Counted from the stretch's first letter, positions 1-8,021 are shown. The stretch: 64,000 bases of DNA from Streptomyces cyaneogriseus subsp. noncyanogenus (GCF_000931445.1 NZ_CP010849.1:5394001-5458000), one strand, 5' to 3'. Program-made: numbers and translations. Notes: generated from the letters alone by a model not told the origin.

Positions 1-286
1 GATGTCCAAGATCGGCGAGCGCCTCATGGTGCACCCCACGTCGGTCACCAACACCGTCGACCGCCTGGTGAAGTCGGGGCTGGTCGCCAAGCGCCCCAAC
101 CCCAACGACGGCCGCGGCACCCTCGCCACCATCACCGACAAGGGCCGCGAGGTGGTCGACGCGGCCACCCGCGACCTGATGGCCATGGACTTCGGTCTCG
201 GCGTGTACGACGCCGAGGAGTGCGCGGAGATCTTCGCGATGCTCCGTCCGCTGCGGGTGGCGGCGGGGGACTTCACGGAAGAGTGA
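1..286 (+). CDS. MarR-family transcriptional regulator, 5'-truncated
   Basis: This is the C-terminal 94 residues or so of a winged-helix regulator; the start lies before the window. The visible part holds the recognition helix and wing: VHPTSVTNTVDRLVKSGLV is followed by RPNPNDGRGTLATITDKGR, where the D-x-R wing motif (NDGRG) is typical of MarR proteins, and then a C-terminal dimerisation helix. The next two genes run the same way (DUF3817, then icmA), and MarR proteins usually bind palindromes of about 20 bp close to their own or neighbouring genes. The perfect palindrome just before icmA is therefore a candidate target, which is inference. The ligand is unknown. Confidence 0.85.
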   Translation, partial: MSKIGERLMVHPTSVTNTVDRLVKSGLVAKRPNPNDGRGTLATITDKGREVVDAATRDLMAMDFGLGVYDAEECAEIFAMLRPLRVAAGDFTEE

Positions 287-361
287 ACGGAAGCGGGACC
301 GGAGGGGCCGGCACCCAACCCGCCGGAAGATCACGCGAATCGGGCGGTTAGGCTCGGTCGC

Positions 362-700
362 ATGAAAAAGAGCGTGCTGACCCGCTACCGGGTCATGGCG
401 TACGTCACCGGCGTGCTGCTGGTCCTGCTGTGCCTCGGCATGATCGCCAAGTATGCGCTGCAGATGGACGGCGCCGACGGCTTCACCCGCGTCGTCGCCA
501 TCGCGCACGGCTGGCTCTACGTCCTCTACCTGGTCTTCGCCTTCGATCTGGGCGCCAAGGCGAAGTGGAAGGTCGGCAAGCAGCTGTGGGTGCTGATCGC
601 CGGCACCATCCCGACGGCCGCCTTCTTCGTGGAGCGCAGGATCAGCCAGGAGCTGGAGGCCGAGTCCGCCCAGGACGCCCCGGCGGTCGCCAAGGCGTAA
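362..700 (+). CDS. DUF3817 integral membrane protein
   Basis: A 112-residue membrane protein with about three hydrophobic segments (roughly residues 11-30, 42-62 and 74-90) and a charged, Ala-rich C-terminus. The pattern, including HGWLYVLYLVFAFDL and a short basic loop before the last helix, fits the DUF3817 family, which has no established function. The gene sits 75 bp after the MarR gene and 74 bp before icmA on the same strand. The ATG at 362 gives the full first membrane segment. No catalytic residues are visible. Confidence 0.8.
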   Translation: MKKSVLTRYRVMAYVTGVLLVLLCLGMIAKYALQMDGADGFTRVVAIAHGWLYVLYLVFAFDLGAKAKWKVGKQLWVLIAGTIPTAAFFVERRISQELEAESAQDAPAVAKA

Positions 701-743
701 CCGGTCCGCCGTACGGACACCCGTACGGCGGTCTGCCATCGAC

Positions 744-767
744 ATTTACTAGGACGTCCTAGTAAAT
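744..767 (+). promoter_or_regulatory. Perfect 24-bp palindrome upstream of icmA
   Basis: The left arm ATTTACTAGGAC is followed directly by its exact reverse complement GTCCTAGTAAAT. The palindrome ends 7 bp before the icmA ATG at 775, so a bound protein would cover the promoter core or the start site. A MarR- or TetR-type dimer site is the natural reading. The truncated MarR gene at the left edge is the nearest candidate regulator, which is inference. Confidence 0.75.
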
Positions 768-774
768 TCGAGGT

Positions 775-2475
775 ATGGACGCTGACGCCATAGAGGAGGG
801 CCGCCGTCGCTGGCAGGCCCGGTACGACGCCGCACGCAAGCGCGAGGCCGACTTCACCACGCTCTCGGGTGATCCCGTCGAGCCGGTCTACGGGCCCCGG
901 CCCGGAGACACGTACGAGGGGTTCGAGCGGATCGGGTGGCCGGGGGAGTACCCCTTCACCCGCGGTCTGTACGCGACCGGGTACCGGGGGCGGACCTGGA
1001 CCATCCGGCAGTTCGCCGGGTTCGGGAACGCCGAGCAGACCAACGAGCGGTACAAGATGATCCTCGCCGCGGGCGGCGGGGGCCTGTCCGTCGCCTTCGA
1101 CATGCCGACGCTGATGGGCCGCGACTCCGACGACCCGCGCTCGCTGGGCGAGGTCGGGCACTGCGGCGTCGCGATCGACTCGGCGGCCGACATGGAGGTG
1201 CTGTTCCGGGACATCCCCCTGGGGGACGTGACCACCTCCATGACCATCAGCGGCCCGGCCGTCCCCGTCTTCTGCATGTACCTGGTCGCCGCCGAGCGGC
1301 AGGGCGTTGAGCACTCCGTGCTCAACGGCACGCTGCAGACCGACATCTTCAAGGAGTACATCGCCCAGAAGGAGTGGCTCTTCCAGCCCGAGCCGCATCT
1401 GCGCCTGATCGGCGACCTCATGGAGTACTGCGCGGCCGGCATCCCCGCCTACAAGCCGCTGTCGGTCTCCGGCTACCACATCCGCGAGGCCGGGGCGACG
1501 GCCGCGCAGGAGCTGGCGTACACCCTCGCGGACGGCTTCGGGTACGTGGAGCTGGGGCTGTCGCGCGGGCTCGACGTGGACGTCTTCGCGCCGGGACTGT
1601 CCTTCTTCTTCGACGCGCACGTCGACTTCTTCGAGGAGATCGCCAAGTTCCGCGCGGCGCGCCGGATCTGGGCGCGCTGGATGCGGGACGTGTACGGGGC
1701 CAAGAGCGAGAAGGCCCAGTGGCTGCGGTTCCACACGCAGACCGCCGGTGTCTCGCTCACCGCGCAGCAGCCGTACAACAACGTGGTGCGCACCGCCGTG
1801 GAGGCGCTGGCCGCCGTGCTCGGCGGGACCAACTCGCTGCACACCAACGCCCTCGACGAGACCCTCGCCCTGCCCAGCGAACAGGCCGCCGAGATCGCCC
1901 TGCGCACCCAGCAGGTGCTGATGGAGGAGACCGGCGTGGCCAACGTCGCCGACCCCCTCGGCGGCTCCTGGTACGTCGAGCAGCTCACCGACCGGATCGA
2001 GGCGGACGCGGAGAAGATCTTCGAGCAGATCAGGGAGCGGGGCCTGCGGGCCCACCCCGACGGGCAGCACCCCATCGGGCCGATGACCTCGGGCATCCTG
2101 CGCGGGATCGAGGACGGCTGGTTCACCGGGGAGATCGCCGAGTCGGCGTTCCGGTACCAGCAGGCCCTGGAGAAGGGCGACAAGAAGGTGGTGGGCGTCA
2201 ACGTCCACACCGGATCCGTCACCGGTGACCTGGAGATCCTGCGCGTCAGCCACGAGGTGGAGCGGGAGCAGGTGCGGGCCCTGCGCGAGCGCAAGGCCGC
2301 CCGCGACGACGCCGCGGTGCGCTCCGCCCTCGACAGCATGGTCGAGGCCGCGCGCTCCGGCGCCAACATGATCGAGCCGATGCTCCGGGCCGTACGGGCG
2401 GAGGCGACGCTGGGGGAGATCTGCGGCGTGCTGAGGGACGAGTGGGGGGTCTACACCGAACCTGCGGGGTTCTAG
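775..2475 (+). CDS. icmA: Isobutyryl-CoA mutase, large (substrate-binding) subunit IcmA
   Basis: A 566-residue methylmalonyl-CoA-mutase-type TIM-barrel subunit that interconverts isobutyryl-CoA and n-butyryl-CoA together with a separate cobalamin-binding subunit, IcmB. The assignment as Icm rather than Mcm rests on two substrate-pocket positions: the motif TWTIRQFAGF places Phe at residue 80 and FKEYIAQKE places Gln at 198, where methylmalonyl-CoA mutases have Tyr and Arg. The length equals that of known IcmA. No B12-binding domain is present and no icmB is seen in this window, so the partner must be elsewhere. In Streptomyces this reaction links valine catabolism to butyryl units for fatty acids and polyketides. 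A perfect palindrome lies just upstream. Confidence 0.95.
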   Translation: MDADAIEEGRRRWQARYDAARKREADFTTLSGDPVEPVYGPRPGDTYEGFERIGWPGEYPFTRGLYATGYRGRTWTIRQFAGFGNAEQTNERYKMILAAGGGGLSVAFDMPTLMGRDSDDPRSLGEVGHCGVAIDSAADMEVLFRDIPLGDVTTSMTISGPAVPVFCMYLVAAERQGVEHSVLNGTLQTDIFKEYIAQKEWLFQPEPHLRLIGDLMEYCAAGIPAYKPLSVSGYHIREAGATAAQELAYTLADGFGYVELGLSRGLDVDVFAPGLSFFFDAHVDFFEEIAKFRAARRIWARWMRDVYGAKSEKAQWLRFHTQTAGVSLTAQQPYNNVVRTAVEALAAVLGGTNSLHTNALDETLALPSEQAAEIALRTQQVLMEETGVANVADPLGGSWYVEQLTDRIEADAEKIFEQIRERGLRAHPDGQHPIGPMTSGILRGIEDGWFTGEIAESAFRYQQALEKGDKKVVGVNVHTGSVTGDLEILRVSHEVEREQVRALRERKAARDDAAVRSALDSMVEAARSGANMIEPMLRAVRAEATLGEICGVLRDEWGVYTEPAGF

Positions 2476-2766
2476 GGGGCCGGCCTGGGCTGGCCTGACC
2501 TGGCCTGACCCTGGCCTGATCTCGTCCGGTCCGGTCAGGCCGACCGGTCCGGGGCGGCGTACGGCCCGGCCCGCTCCGGTCTGGCTCAGGGCCTCGGGCC
2601 GGTCCGGTCCGGTGCAGGTCCCCTGCGTTCCTGCGTACGGCCCGGGGCCGGCGGGGTGGCTGCCTGGGCCTGCCGGGCGGCTGTCCGCAGGGGCTCGCGG
2701 CGGGGCCGGCCGAGCGCCCCGGGCGGCGGCCGGGGGTCCCGGGCGCCGCCGCCCGGTCCCCGCTGG
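2476..2766. other. Intergenic region with short GGCCTGA repeats
   Basis: This GC-rich gap lies between convergent icmA and the TetR gene and I see no gene in it. It begins with about three copies of a 10-bp unit (TGGCCTGACC) near 2491-2520. The last copy can pair with TCAGGCC at 2535-2541, giving a 7-bp stem (2513-2519/2535-2541) that could terminate icmA transcription. The rest is rich in CCGGTCC and CGGGCC words without further clear structure. Confidence 0.5.
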
Positions 2767-3411
2767 TCACCGCCGGTCGCCGGGTGCGCCGGTGTCGAAG
2801 AGCCCGCACAGCAGGACGCGGGTGAAGCCCCGTGCCCAGTCCTCGTCGGCCGGTTCCGCGCTCACCAGGGTGCGGTGGACCACCGCGCCGGCCACCATGT
2901 CGAAGATCAGGTCCACGACGCGGGCCGCCTGCCGCGCGTCCCGTTCCGCGGGCAGCTCCCCGCGCCGCTGGGCCCGCGCCCGGCCCTCCCGCACCAGGCG
3001 CTTCTGCCGGTCGACGATGAGGGCGCGGATGCGCGCCCGCAGGGCGTCGTCACGGGTCGCCTCCGCCACCACCGCCATCAGGCCGCTCCTCGCCTCCGGG
3101 CGCTCCAGGATCGCCGCGAACTGGCGGACGACACCCTCGATGTCGGCGGCCAGGGAGCCCCGGTCGGGCAGTTCGAGCTCGTCGAAGAGCTCCGCCACCG
3201 CGTCGACCACCAGTTCGTTCTTGCCCGGCCAGCGGCGATACAGCGTCGTCTTGGCAACCCCGGCGCGCGCGGCGACGTCTCCCAGGGTGAGCTTGGACCA
3301 GCCCAGCTCGACCAGGGCCGCCCGCGTCGCCGCCAGGATCGCGGTGTCGGCCGCGGCGCTGCGCGGGCGCCCGGCACGGCCGGCGCGGCCGGTGGGGGAG
3401 CGGGACTGCAT
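2767..3411 (-). CDS. TetR/AcrR-family transcriptional regulator
   Basis: A 214-residue regulator starting at the ATG at 3411. After a basic N-terminus (MQSRSPTGRAGRAGRPRSA), residues about 20-65 form a classical TetR helix-turn-helix (LTLGDVAARAGVAKTTLYRRW followed by PGKNELVVDAV). The remainder is an alpha-helical ligand-binding domain of the TetR_C type. The ligand is unknown. A near-perfect dyad about 80 bp upstream of the start is a likely autoregulatory operator. The gene is divergent from the thioredoxin-TPR gene, which it may also control. A longer frame upstream of 3411 lacks coding character. Confidence 0.9.
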   Translation of the reverse strand: MQSRSPTGRAGRAGRPRSAAADTAILAATRAALVELGWSKLTLGDVAARAGVAKTTLYRRWPGKNELVVDAVAELFDELELPDRGSLAADIEGVVRQFAAILERPEARSGLMAVVAEATRDDALRARIRALIVDRQKRLVREGRARAQRRGELPAERDARQAARVVDLIFDMVAGAVVHRTLVSAEPADEDWARGFTRVLLCGLFDTGAPGDRR

Positions 3412-3491
3412 CCCACGACCATAACGGGCGCGCCCCGTGCGGCCGTGAGGGAGATCACCGGGGCGCGATACCGCGCGGGGCCCTTCCGGTA

Positions 3492-3514
3492 TTACGCTAC
3501 GTCTCGTAGCGAAA
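3492..3514. promoter_or_regulatory. Inverted repeat, probable TetR operator
   Basis: The arms TTACGCTACG and CGTAGCGAAA flank a 3-bp centre (TCT) and match at 9 of 10 positions, with the inner six (GCTACG/CGTAGC) exact. Size and symmetry suit a TetR dimer. The site lies in the divergent gap between the TetR gene (start 3411) and the thioredoxin-TPR gene (start 3663). Confidence 0.65.
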
Positions 3515-3662
3515 GCTGCCGTGAGCGACGCGTCCGTCCGACGGGCGCCTCCGCGAGCGACGACCACGGGCGTGGGGTGGGGACCCGGCGCCGAAGGACC
3601 CTCAGGGGTCCTGCTTTCACAACGTTTTTCACAGACGCGGCCGGACGGGGGAGGATAGACGC

Positions 3663-4640
3663 ATGCAGCCACGGAACATGTCCATGAGCGGAGTCGTCGA
3701 CCTCGCCGCGGTGAAGGCGGCCCAGGAGGCCAAGGCGAAGGCGGAGCAGGCGCGCGCCCAAGCGGCCCGGCAGGGCGGCGGCACGGGAGCAGTCTCCCCG
3801 GCCGATCTCGTCATCGACGTCGACGAGGCCGGGTTCGAGAGCGACGTCCTCCAGCGGTCCACCGAGGTCCCGGTCGTCATCGACTTCTGGGCCGAGTGGT
3901 GCCAGCCCTGCAAGCAGCTCAGCCCCGTGCTGGAGCGGCTCGCCGTCGAGTACAACGGGCGCTTCCTCCTCGCCAAGATCGACGTCGACGCCAACCAGCT
4001 GCTGATGCAGCAGTTCGGTGTCCAGGGAATCCCGGCCGTGTTCGCGGTGGTCGCCGGCCAGGCGCTGCCGCTCTTCCAGGGCGCCGCCGGCGAGGCACAG
4101 ATCCGGCAGACCCTGGACCAGCTGGTGCAGGTCGCCGAGGAGCGCTTCGGCCTGACCGGCCTCACCGTCGACCCGGAGGCCGAGCCGGGCGGTGGCCCGG
4201 CCGCGCCCGCGCGTCCCGCCGGTCCGCACGACGCCGTCCTGGAGGCCGCCGTGCGGGCGCTGGACGCGGGCGACCTGGGCGGCGCCATCCAGGCGTACAA
4301 GAACGTGCTGAGCGACGACCCGGGCAACATGGAGGCCAAGCTGGGCCTCGCCCAGGCCGAGTTGCTCCAGCGGGTGCAGGGCCTGGACCCGCAGGTGGTG
4401 CGCAAGGAGGCGGCCGAGAAGCCCGGCGACGTGCAGGCGCAGACCGCCGCCGCCGACCTCGACCTCGCGGGCGGGCACGTGGAGGATGCCTTCGGGCGCC
4501 TCATCGAGACGGTGCAGCGCACCGCCGGCGACGACCGGAACGCCGTACGCGTACGGCTCCTGGAGCTGTTCGAGGTCGTCGGCGCCGAGGATCCGCGGGT
4601 GATCGCGGCGCGCAGGGCGCTGGCGCGCGCCCTTTTCTGA
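3663..4640 (+). CDS. Thioredoxin-domain protein with C-terminal TPR region (CnoX/YbbN-like)
   Basis: A 325-residue protein. Residues 1-45 are a charged, Ala-rich leader; residues about 48-150 are a thioredoxin fold with the active site WCQPC (Cys80 and Cys83) and a cis-Pro segment (QGIPAVFAV); residues about 180-325 hold helical TPR-like units including AIQAYKNVLSDDPGNMEAKLG. The architecture matches the YbbN/CnoX co-chaperone family, in which the CxxC may be altered or weakly active; here both cysteines are kept. No signal peptide is seen, so it is probably cytoplasmic. A GGGGGAGG ribosome site lies about 6 bp before the ATG. A likely terminator follows directly. Confidence 0.9.
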   Translation: MQPRNMSMSGVVDLAAVKAAQEAKAKAEQARAQAARQGGGTGAVSPADLVIDVDEAGFESDVLQRSTEVPVVIDFWAEWCQPCKQLSPVLERLAVEYNGRFLLAKIDVDANQLLMQQFGVQGIPAVFAVVAGQALPLFQGAAGEAQIRQTLDQLVQVAEERFGLTGLTVDPEAEPGGGPAAPARPAGPHDAVLEAAVRALDAGDLGGAIQAYKNVLSDDPGNMEAKLGLAQAELLQRVQGLDPQVVRKEAAEKPGDVQAQTAAADLDLAGGHVEDAFGRLIETVQRTAGDDRNAVRVRLLELFEVVGAEDPRVIAARRALARALF

Positions 4641-4647
4641 GCGGGTC

Positions 4648-4671
4648 GCGAGCCCTCTTCGGTGGGCTCGC
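4648..4671 (+). terminator. Hairpin terminator after thioredoxin-TPR gene
   Basis: A perfect 8-bp stem (GCGAGCCC / GGGCTCGC) with an 8-nt loop lies 8 bp after the stop codon. There is no T-run, as is common in Streptomyces. Confidence 0.7.
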
Positions 4672-4728
4672 TCCCACGTCACCCGGGCGTGTGATCCCTG
4701 GGTGACCATGGTGTCATGGAGTACCGGT

Positions 4729-4766
4729 GCGGCCGCGCTTTGCCAAATCTTGGCAATCGCGGCCGC
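4729..4766. promoter_or_regulatory. Long two-part hairpin upstream of the DUF6230 operon
   Basis: The outer arms GCGGCCGCG (4729-4737) and CGCGGCCGC (4758-4766) pair perfectly. Inside, TTGCCAA (4740-4746) pairs with TTGGCAA (4750-4756) across a 3-nt loop. The outer part contains a NotI-type octamer on each side. It could be a second terminator or a cruciform or operator; it is too far (about 520 bp) from the next start to be a simple leader hairpin. Confidence 0.6.
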
Positions 4767-4768
4767 TG

Positions 4769-4781
4769 TTACTGCCAGTAA
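4769..4781. promoter_or_regulatory. TTACTG-C-CAGTAA palindrome (site 1)
   Basis: A perfect 13-bp dyad, TTACTG and CAGTAA around one C, immediately after the long hairpin. A related dyad occurs at 4895-4912, suggesting two sites for one regulator. Confidence 0.5.
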
Positions 4782-4894
4782 GTCGGTGGCGGTGTTCTGT
4801 CGGATTCCGTCCGGTACTCGGTGAATTGTCCTGCCGTCAGGTGACACCCTGCGTCGCCGGGTGAGACCTGTGTGTCGTACATCGGTTATCCGGC

Positions 4895-4912
4895 CGTTAC
4901 TAGCCAGTAACG
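4895..4912. promoter_or_regulatory. CGTTACT-AGCC-AGTAACG dyad (site 2)
   Basis: Seven-bp perfect arms with a 4-bp centre, sharing the TTACT...AGTAA core of site 1 but with a wider spacing. It lies about 380 bp before the DUF6230 start. The cognate regulator is not identifiable from the sequence. Confidence 0.5.
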
Positions 4913-5290
4913 AACCCCCTTGTGCCTGCGGCGAGAATGCACAACGATCGGCGACGCTCGGTCCATTCCCGTTCCCCGACAGCCAATCGGGTCGCGGGCT
5001 TCCTGGGTCCCCACCGAGCAGGGTCGGCGGCAGTGGCGCCGGCTCTTGGGCAGGGGGGTCTTCGCTCACCCGGCGAAGCCTGTCCAGCAAGGTTGTGCGT
5101 GATGCGTGTCAGGCGCGACCAGTGGTTGTCGCTCGGGGGTGATCGCCGGTGATTCGGGCGCGTTGTGCGCGCCGCCGAGCGCGGGCGCTCCCCTTCCCGA
5201 GGACGTAGCACTTCTCCCATCCCTGCCCGGCCGAGTCGCCGACTGGGGGCCGACCGGGGCCAGGAGATGTACGTCCGAGAAGGAGGAAAT

Positions 5291-5950
5291 ATGGAGTCCC
5301 AGGTGCGTGGCGGGACCAGATGGAAGCGGTTCGCGGTGGTGATGGTGCCCAGCGTGGCCGCCACGGCCGTGATAGGCGTCGCCCTGGCGCAGGGCGCTCT
5401 CGCCGCGTCGTTCAGCGTGTCGGGGCAGTCGTTCAAGGTGACGGCCAAGGCGCTCTACGGTGAGGGCTTTTCGCAGTACGGAGCTGTCGACGAGGGCTAC
5501 ACCCTCACCGGTGAGAAGGTCGCCCACCCCGTGGCGGTTTCCGCGTTCGAAACCGCTCGTATCGAGAAGATGTGCCAGTCGGTTGTCACGCCGAAGGTTC
5601 CGTTCATCGGCAATGTCACCCTGCGGCTGACGGCGGGTGACAGCCCCGACGAGAAGCGGCAGGTCCACGCCGAAAACCTCTACATCGACGTCGAGAACCT
5701 CGAGGCGGATGCCACCTTCGAGGATATCGACATCGGTGTTGCGGCCGGTGACATGAAGAACGGCCCCGGCCCCGGCATGAAGAGCGACGAAATCACGAAG
5801 GGCCGGGCCAACCCGTACGGCTTCGGCCAGCAGGCCAGGCGGGCCACGCTGACCGACGTGAAGCAGACGGCGTGGGCGACCACCGCCGGAACCTTCAAGC
5901 TCAGCGGCTTGAAGATGTCCCTGTCCCAGGGCATCAACGAGTGCTACTGA
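5291..5950 (+). CDS. DUF6230 family secreted or surface protein
   Basis: A 219-residue protein starting at the ATG at 5291 behind a strong AGGAGG site about 5 bp upstream. Residues 1-37 look like a signal peptide or membrane anchor (basic start, hydrophobic stretch from about 14, ALAASF cleavage-like end). The mature part is beta-rich with few cysteines. The family is often annotated in Streptomyces as cholesterol esterase, but I see no GxSxG or other hydrolase motif, so that name is not supported here. It leads a three-gene unit with a DUF6114 membrane protein and a Ser/Pro-rich exported protein. A terminator-like hairpin follows, which may set its expression above that of the later genes. 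Confidence 0.8.
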   Translation: MESQVRGGTRWKRFAVVMVPSVAATAVIGVALAQGALAASFSVSGQSFKVTAKALYGEGFSQYGAVDEGYTLTGEKVAHPVAVSAFETARIEKMCQSVVTPKVPFIGNVTLRLTAGDSPDEKRQVHAENLYIDVENLEADATFEDIDIGVAAGDMKNGPGPGMKSDEITKGRANPYGFGQQARRATLTDVKQTAWATTAGTFKLSGLKMSLSQGINECY

Positions 5951-5959
5951 GCACGTGCT

Positions 5960-5994
5960 GACGGGCGGGGGAGCCGGTGGCACCCCCGCCCGTC
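5960..5994 (+). terminator. Strong hairpin between DUF6230 and DUF6114 genes
   Basis: A perfect 12-bp stem (GACGGGCGGGGG at 5960-5971 / CCCCCGCCCGTC at 5983-5994) with an 11-nt loop, 9 bp after the DUF6230 stop. It probably gives partial termination or mRNA protection inside the operon. A GCACGTGC palindrome precedes it at 5951-5958. Confidence 0.7.
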
Positions 5995-6067
5995 CACACT
6001 CCTGCTGCGCCTTCACGCGCGGCCCACATCACCACCACAGCAAAGCGGTACCAGGGAGCTGTTTTCC

Positions 6068-6643
6068 ATGAGCGCCGAGACCTCTGTCACCTCCGGCCAG
6101 TTCGACCGCCGGAGGCAGCAGTTCCGCGCCTGGCGGGGTACGCGGCCGTTCTGGGCCGGCCTGCTCGTCCTGCTCGGTGGCCTTCCGATCATGTACTTCC
6201 CGTACGCGAACCTGCAGATCGGTCACCTCACGCTGGCGATGGCCACCACCGCGGGTGCTGGGTCTCTGATCATCGGAGTGCTGCTGGTCGTCCTGGGCGT
6301 CAGCCTCTGGGTCCAAAAGCACATCCGGGTCTTCGCCGGCGTCGCGGCGATCCTGCTGGGGTTGGTCTCCATCCCGGTCGCCAACTTCGGTGGCTTCATC
6401 ATCGGCTTCCTGTTCGCGCTCATCGGTGGGTCGATGGCTGTGGCGTGGGCGCCGGGTGTTCCGTCCGAGCCGCAACCGGCACAGGAGACCGGGCAGGCGG
6501 GCGCCCCCGACTGGGCCGTCCCAGGCGCCACGTCGGCGCCCGGCGGCACGGCTCACCAGTCGCAGGACGGGACGGGCGAGTCGAACGATCTGTCAGAAAC
6601 GAGCCCGGCCAACGGAGCGAACGGGAGGCACAGTGCCGACTGA
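6068..6643 (+). CDS. DUF6114 family integral membrane protein
   Basis: A 191-residue membrane protein. A short charged N-terminus is followed by about four hydrophobic segments (roughly residues 28-47, 55-78, 84-103 and 104-128) rich in Gly and Val, then a hydrophilic Pro/Gly/Ser-rich tail of about 60 residues. No catalytic motif is visible; the family function is unknown. Its stop codon overlaps the start of the next gene (GTG at 6633), indicating translational coupling. Repeated occurrence next to DUF6230 genes in Streptomyces, as I recall it, suggests a shared envelope function. Confidence 0.8.
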   Translation: MSAETSVTSGQFDRRRQQFRAWRGTRPFWAGLLVLLGGLPIMYFPYANLQIGHLTLAMATTAGAGSLIIGVLLVVLGVSLWVQKHIRVFAGVAAILLGLVSIPVANFGGFIIGFLFALIGGSMAVAWAPGVPSEPQPAQETGQAGAPDWAVPGATSAPGGTAHQSQDGTGESNDLSETSPANGANGRHSAD

Positions 6644-8021
6644 CGAGGTGGCCCACGGCGGGGACGCAGAGCTGTCCCGTCCGAGAACCGGACCGCGCCA
6701 CGCACTACCCAAGAAGCCGTTGCTCACCAGATTCCACATGCCGGCCGGAAAGGCGATAGCCCTGGCGGCGATGCCCACGGCGGTGCTCATGGGGATGGGG
6801 TTCACGCCGACGCTGGCCCTCGCCGACAGCCCCTCGCCGTCGGCCTCGAACAGCCTGACGGCCGAAGAGTACGAAGCCTGTGTGGCCGCCCTGGAGAAGG
6901 GCGGCAAGCAGGACGGCCCGACGGACCCGGCCCCCTCGCCCTCCGCCTCCGCGTCGGCGACCGAAGACGCGGGGGACGGCCGGGGCGACGGTGGCGCGCG
7001 GCCGGCTCCTTCGTCCTCCGGCGCCACGGGCGCCGGTCCGTCCGCCTCGCCCTCGTCCCAGGTCTCTTCGCCGGATTCAGGTTCCGACGACGAGACCGGC
7101 GAGAGCGGTGCGGGCGCCCCCGCCGGCCAGGACTCCCGCGCGGTCCCGGCCTCGTCGTCGCCGTCTCCGTCGCCGTCGCCGTCGCAGGACGGCGTTGGCG
7201 GCCTGCTGGAGGACATCGGCGCCAGGATCGAGGACCTCGTCCCCGGCGGTGCGTCGTCGCCGAGCCCCGGCCCGGCACCGGCCGCCTCGGCATCCGCCTC
7301 CGGCGGTGCGCCGAAGGACCCGACCGCAGCGGCCGGGGACGGCGCCGCAGGGGACCCGGAGAAGGACGCGCCGGACCCGGACCCGAGCGCCCCCGCCGGC
7401 GGTGCGCGGAACGGCGGCGCCGCGACCGGAGCCGCCGGGGAAACCGGACGGGCCGAGGACGAGGAGACCGAGGAGACCGGAAAGGCGGACCCGGCGACCA
7501 CCTCGCCCGGCCCCGATCCGTCGGCGAGTGCCTCCGCGGACCCCGAGGACTGCCCGATCGCCACCGACGCCGAAGGCGGTGTCGACAACGCCCTGCTGCT
7601 GCCGGACGATCCGTGGTACCTGGAGGCCAGCTCGCTGACGCTCAAGGGCGCCGACTACCAGGGCATCGTCGAGGTGAAGACGGCGAACGGCACGACCAAG
7701 AGGGTGCTGAAGTACGTCATCTCCGACGGCACCGACATCGGCGACCTGCACCAGATCGTCAAGGACCGGGGCAGCGGCAAGACCTACCACGTGCAGGCGG
7801 CCAAGGGCTCCACGTCCACCATCCGCGACGGCAAGACGATCATGTACACGGAGAGCATCTCCGGGAACCTGCTCGGCCTGATCCCGGTCACCTTCGACCC
7901 CGAGCACCCGCCGCCGCTGAACATCCCGCTGATCTACTTCACCAACGTCAAGGTCACCCAGGCCGGCCAGTTCGGCGGCACCCTGACCATCCCGGGACTG
8001 CACCAGACCATCACCGACTGA
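6633..8021 (+). CDS. Exported Ser/Pro/Ala-rich low-complexity protein with conserved C-terminal domain
   Basis: A 462-residue protein. The GTG at 6633 follows a GGGAGG site and overlaps the DUF6114 stop by 11 bp. Residues about 28-60 form a signal-like segment ending near ALADSPSPS. Residues about 60-310 are low complexity (PSPSASAS-type runs, Asp/Glu/Gly blocks), suggesting a flexible wall-spanning or glycosylated linker. Residues about 320-462 form a folded beta-rich domain (LEASSLTLKGADYQGIVEV to the end). No enzyme motif is seen. It is probably a cell-surface partner of the DUF6230/DUF6114 proteins. A 17-bp bidirectional terminator follows. The start is inferred from the ribosome site; upstream in-frame DNA belongs to DUF6114. 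Confidence 0.75.
   Translation: MPTDEVAHGGDAELSRPRTGPRHALPKKPLLTRFHMPAGKAIALAAMPTAVLMGMGFTPTLALADSPSPSASNSLTAEEYEACVAALEKGGKQDGPTDPAPSPSASASATEDAGDGRGDGGARPAPSSSGATGAGPSASPSSQVSSPDSGSDDETGESGAGAPAGQDSRAVPASSSPSPSPSPSQDGVGGLLEDIGARIEDLVPGGASSPSPGPAPAASASASGGAPKDPTAAAGDGAAGDPEKDAPDPDPSAPAGGARNGGAATGAAGETGRAEDEETEETGKADPATTSPGPDPSASASADPEDCPIATDAEGGVDNALLLPDDPWYLEASSLTLKGADYQGIVEVKTANGTTKRVLKYVISDGTDIGDLHQIVKDRGSGKTYHVQAAKGSTSTIRDGKTIMYTESISGNLLGLIPVTFDPEHPPPLNIPLIYFTNVKVTQAGQFGGTLTIPGLHQTITD

Larger units (their letters stand above)
4641..5290. other. 650-bp intergenic region rich in dyad symmetries
   Basis: No open frame here looks coding. In order it holds a terminator hairpin (4648-4671), a 7-bp GTCACCC/GGGTGAC inverted repeat (4678-4684/4700-4706), a long two-part hairpin (4729-4766), two TTACT...AGTAA dyads (4769-4781 and 4895-4912), and the leader of the DUF6230 gene ending in AGGAGG. 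The density of symmetrical elements suggests a heavily regulated promoter for the downstream three-gene operon. Confidence 0.6.

Noticed and set aside
526..2253. Long open frame antisense to icmA
   Set aside because: High GC leaves antisense frames open. Its product is low-complexity Arg/Gly/Pro/Val sequence without domains, while the sense frame is a clear mutase.
5291..5950. Cholesterol esterase function for the DUF6230 protein
   Set aside because: No nucleophile elbow or catalytic triad motif is visible; the common annotation appears unsupported by sequence.
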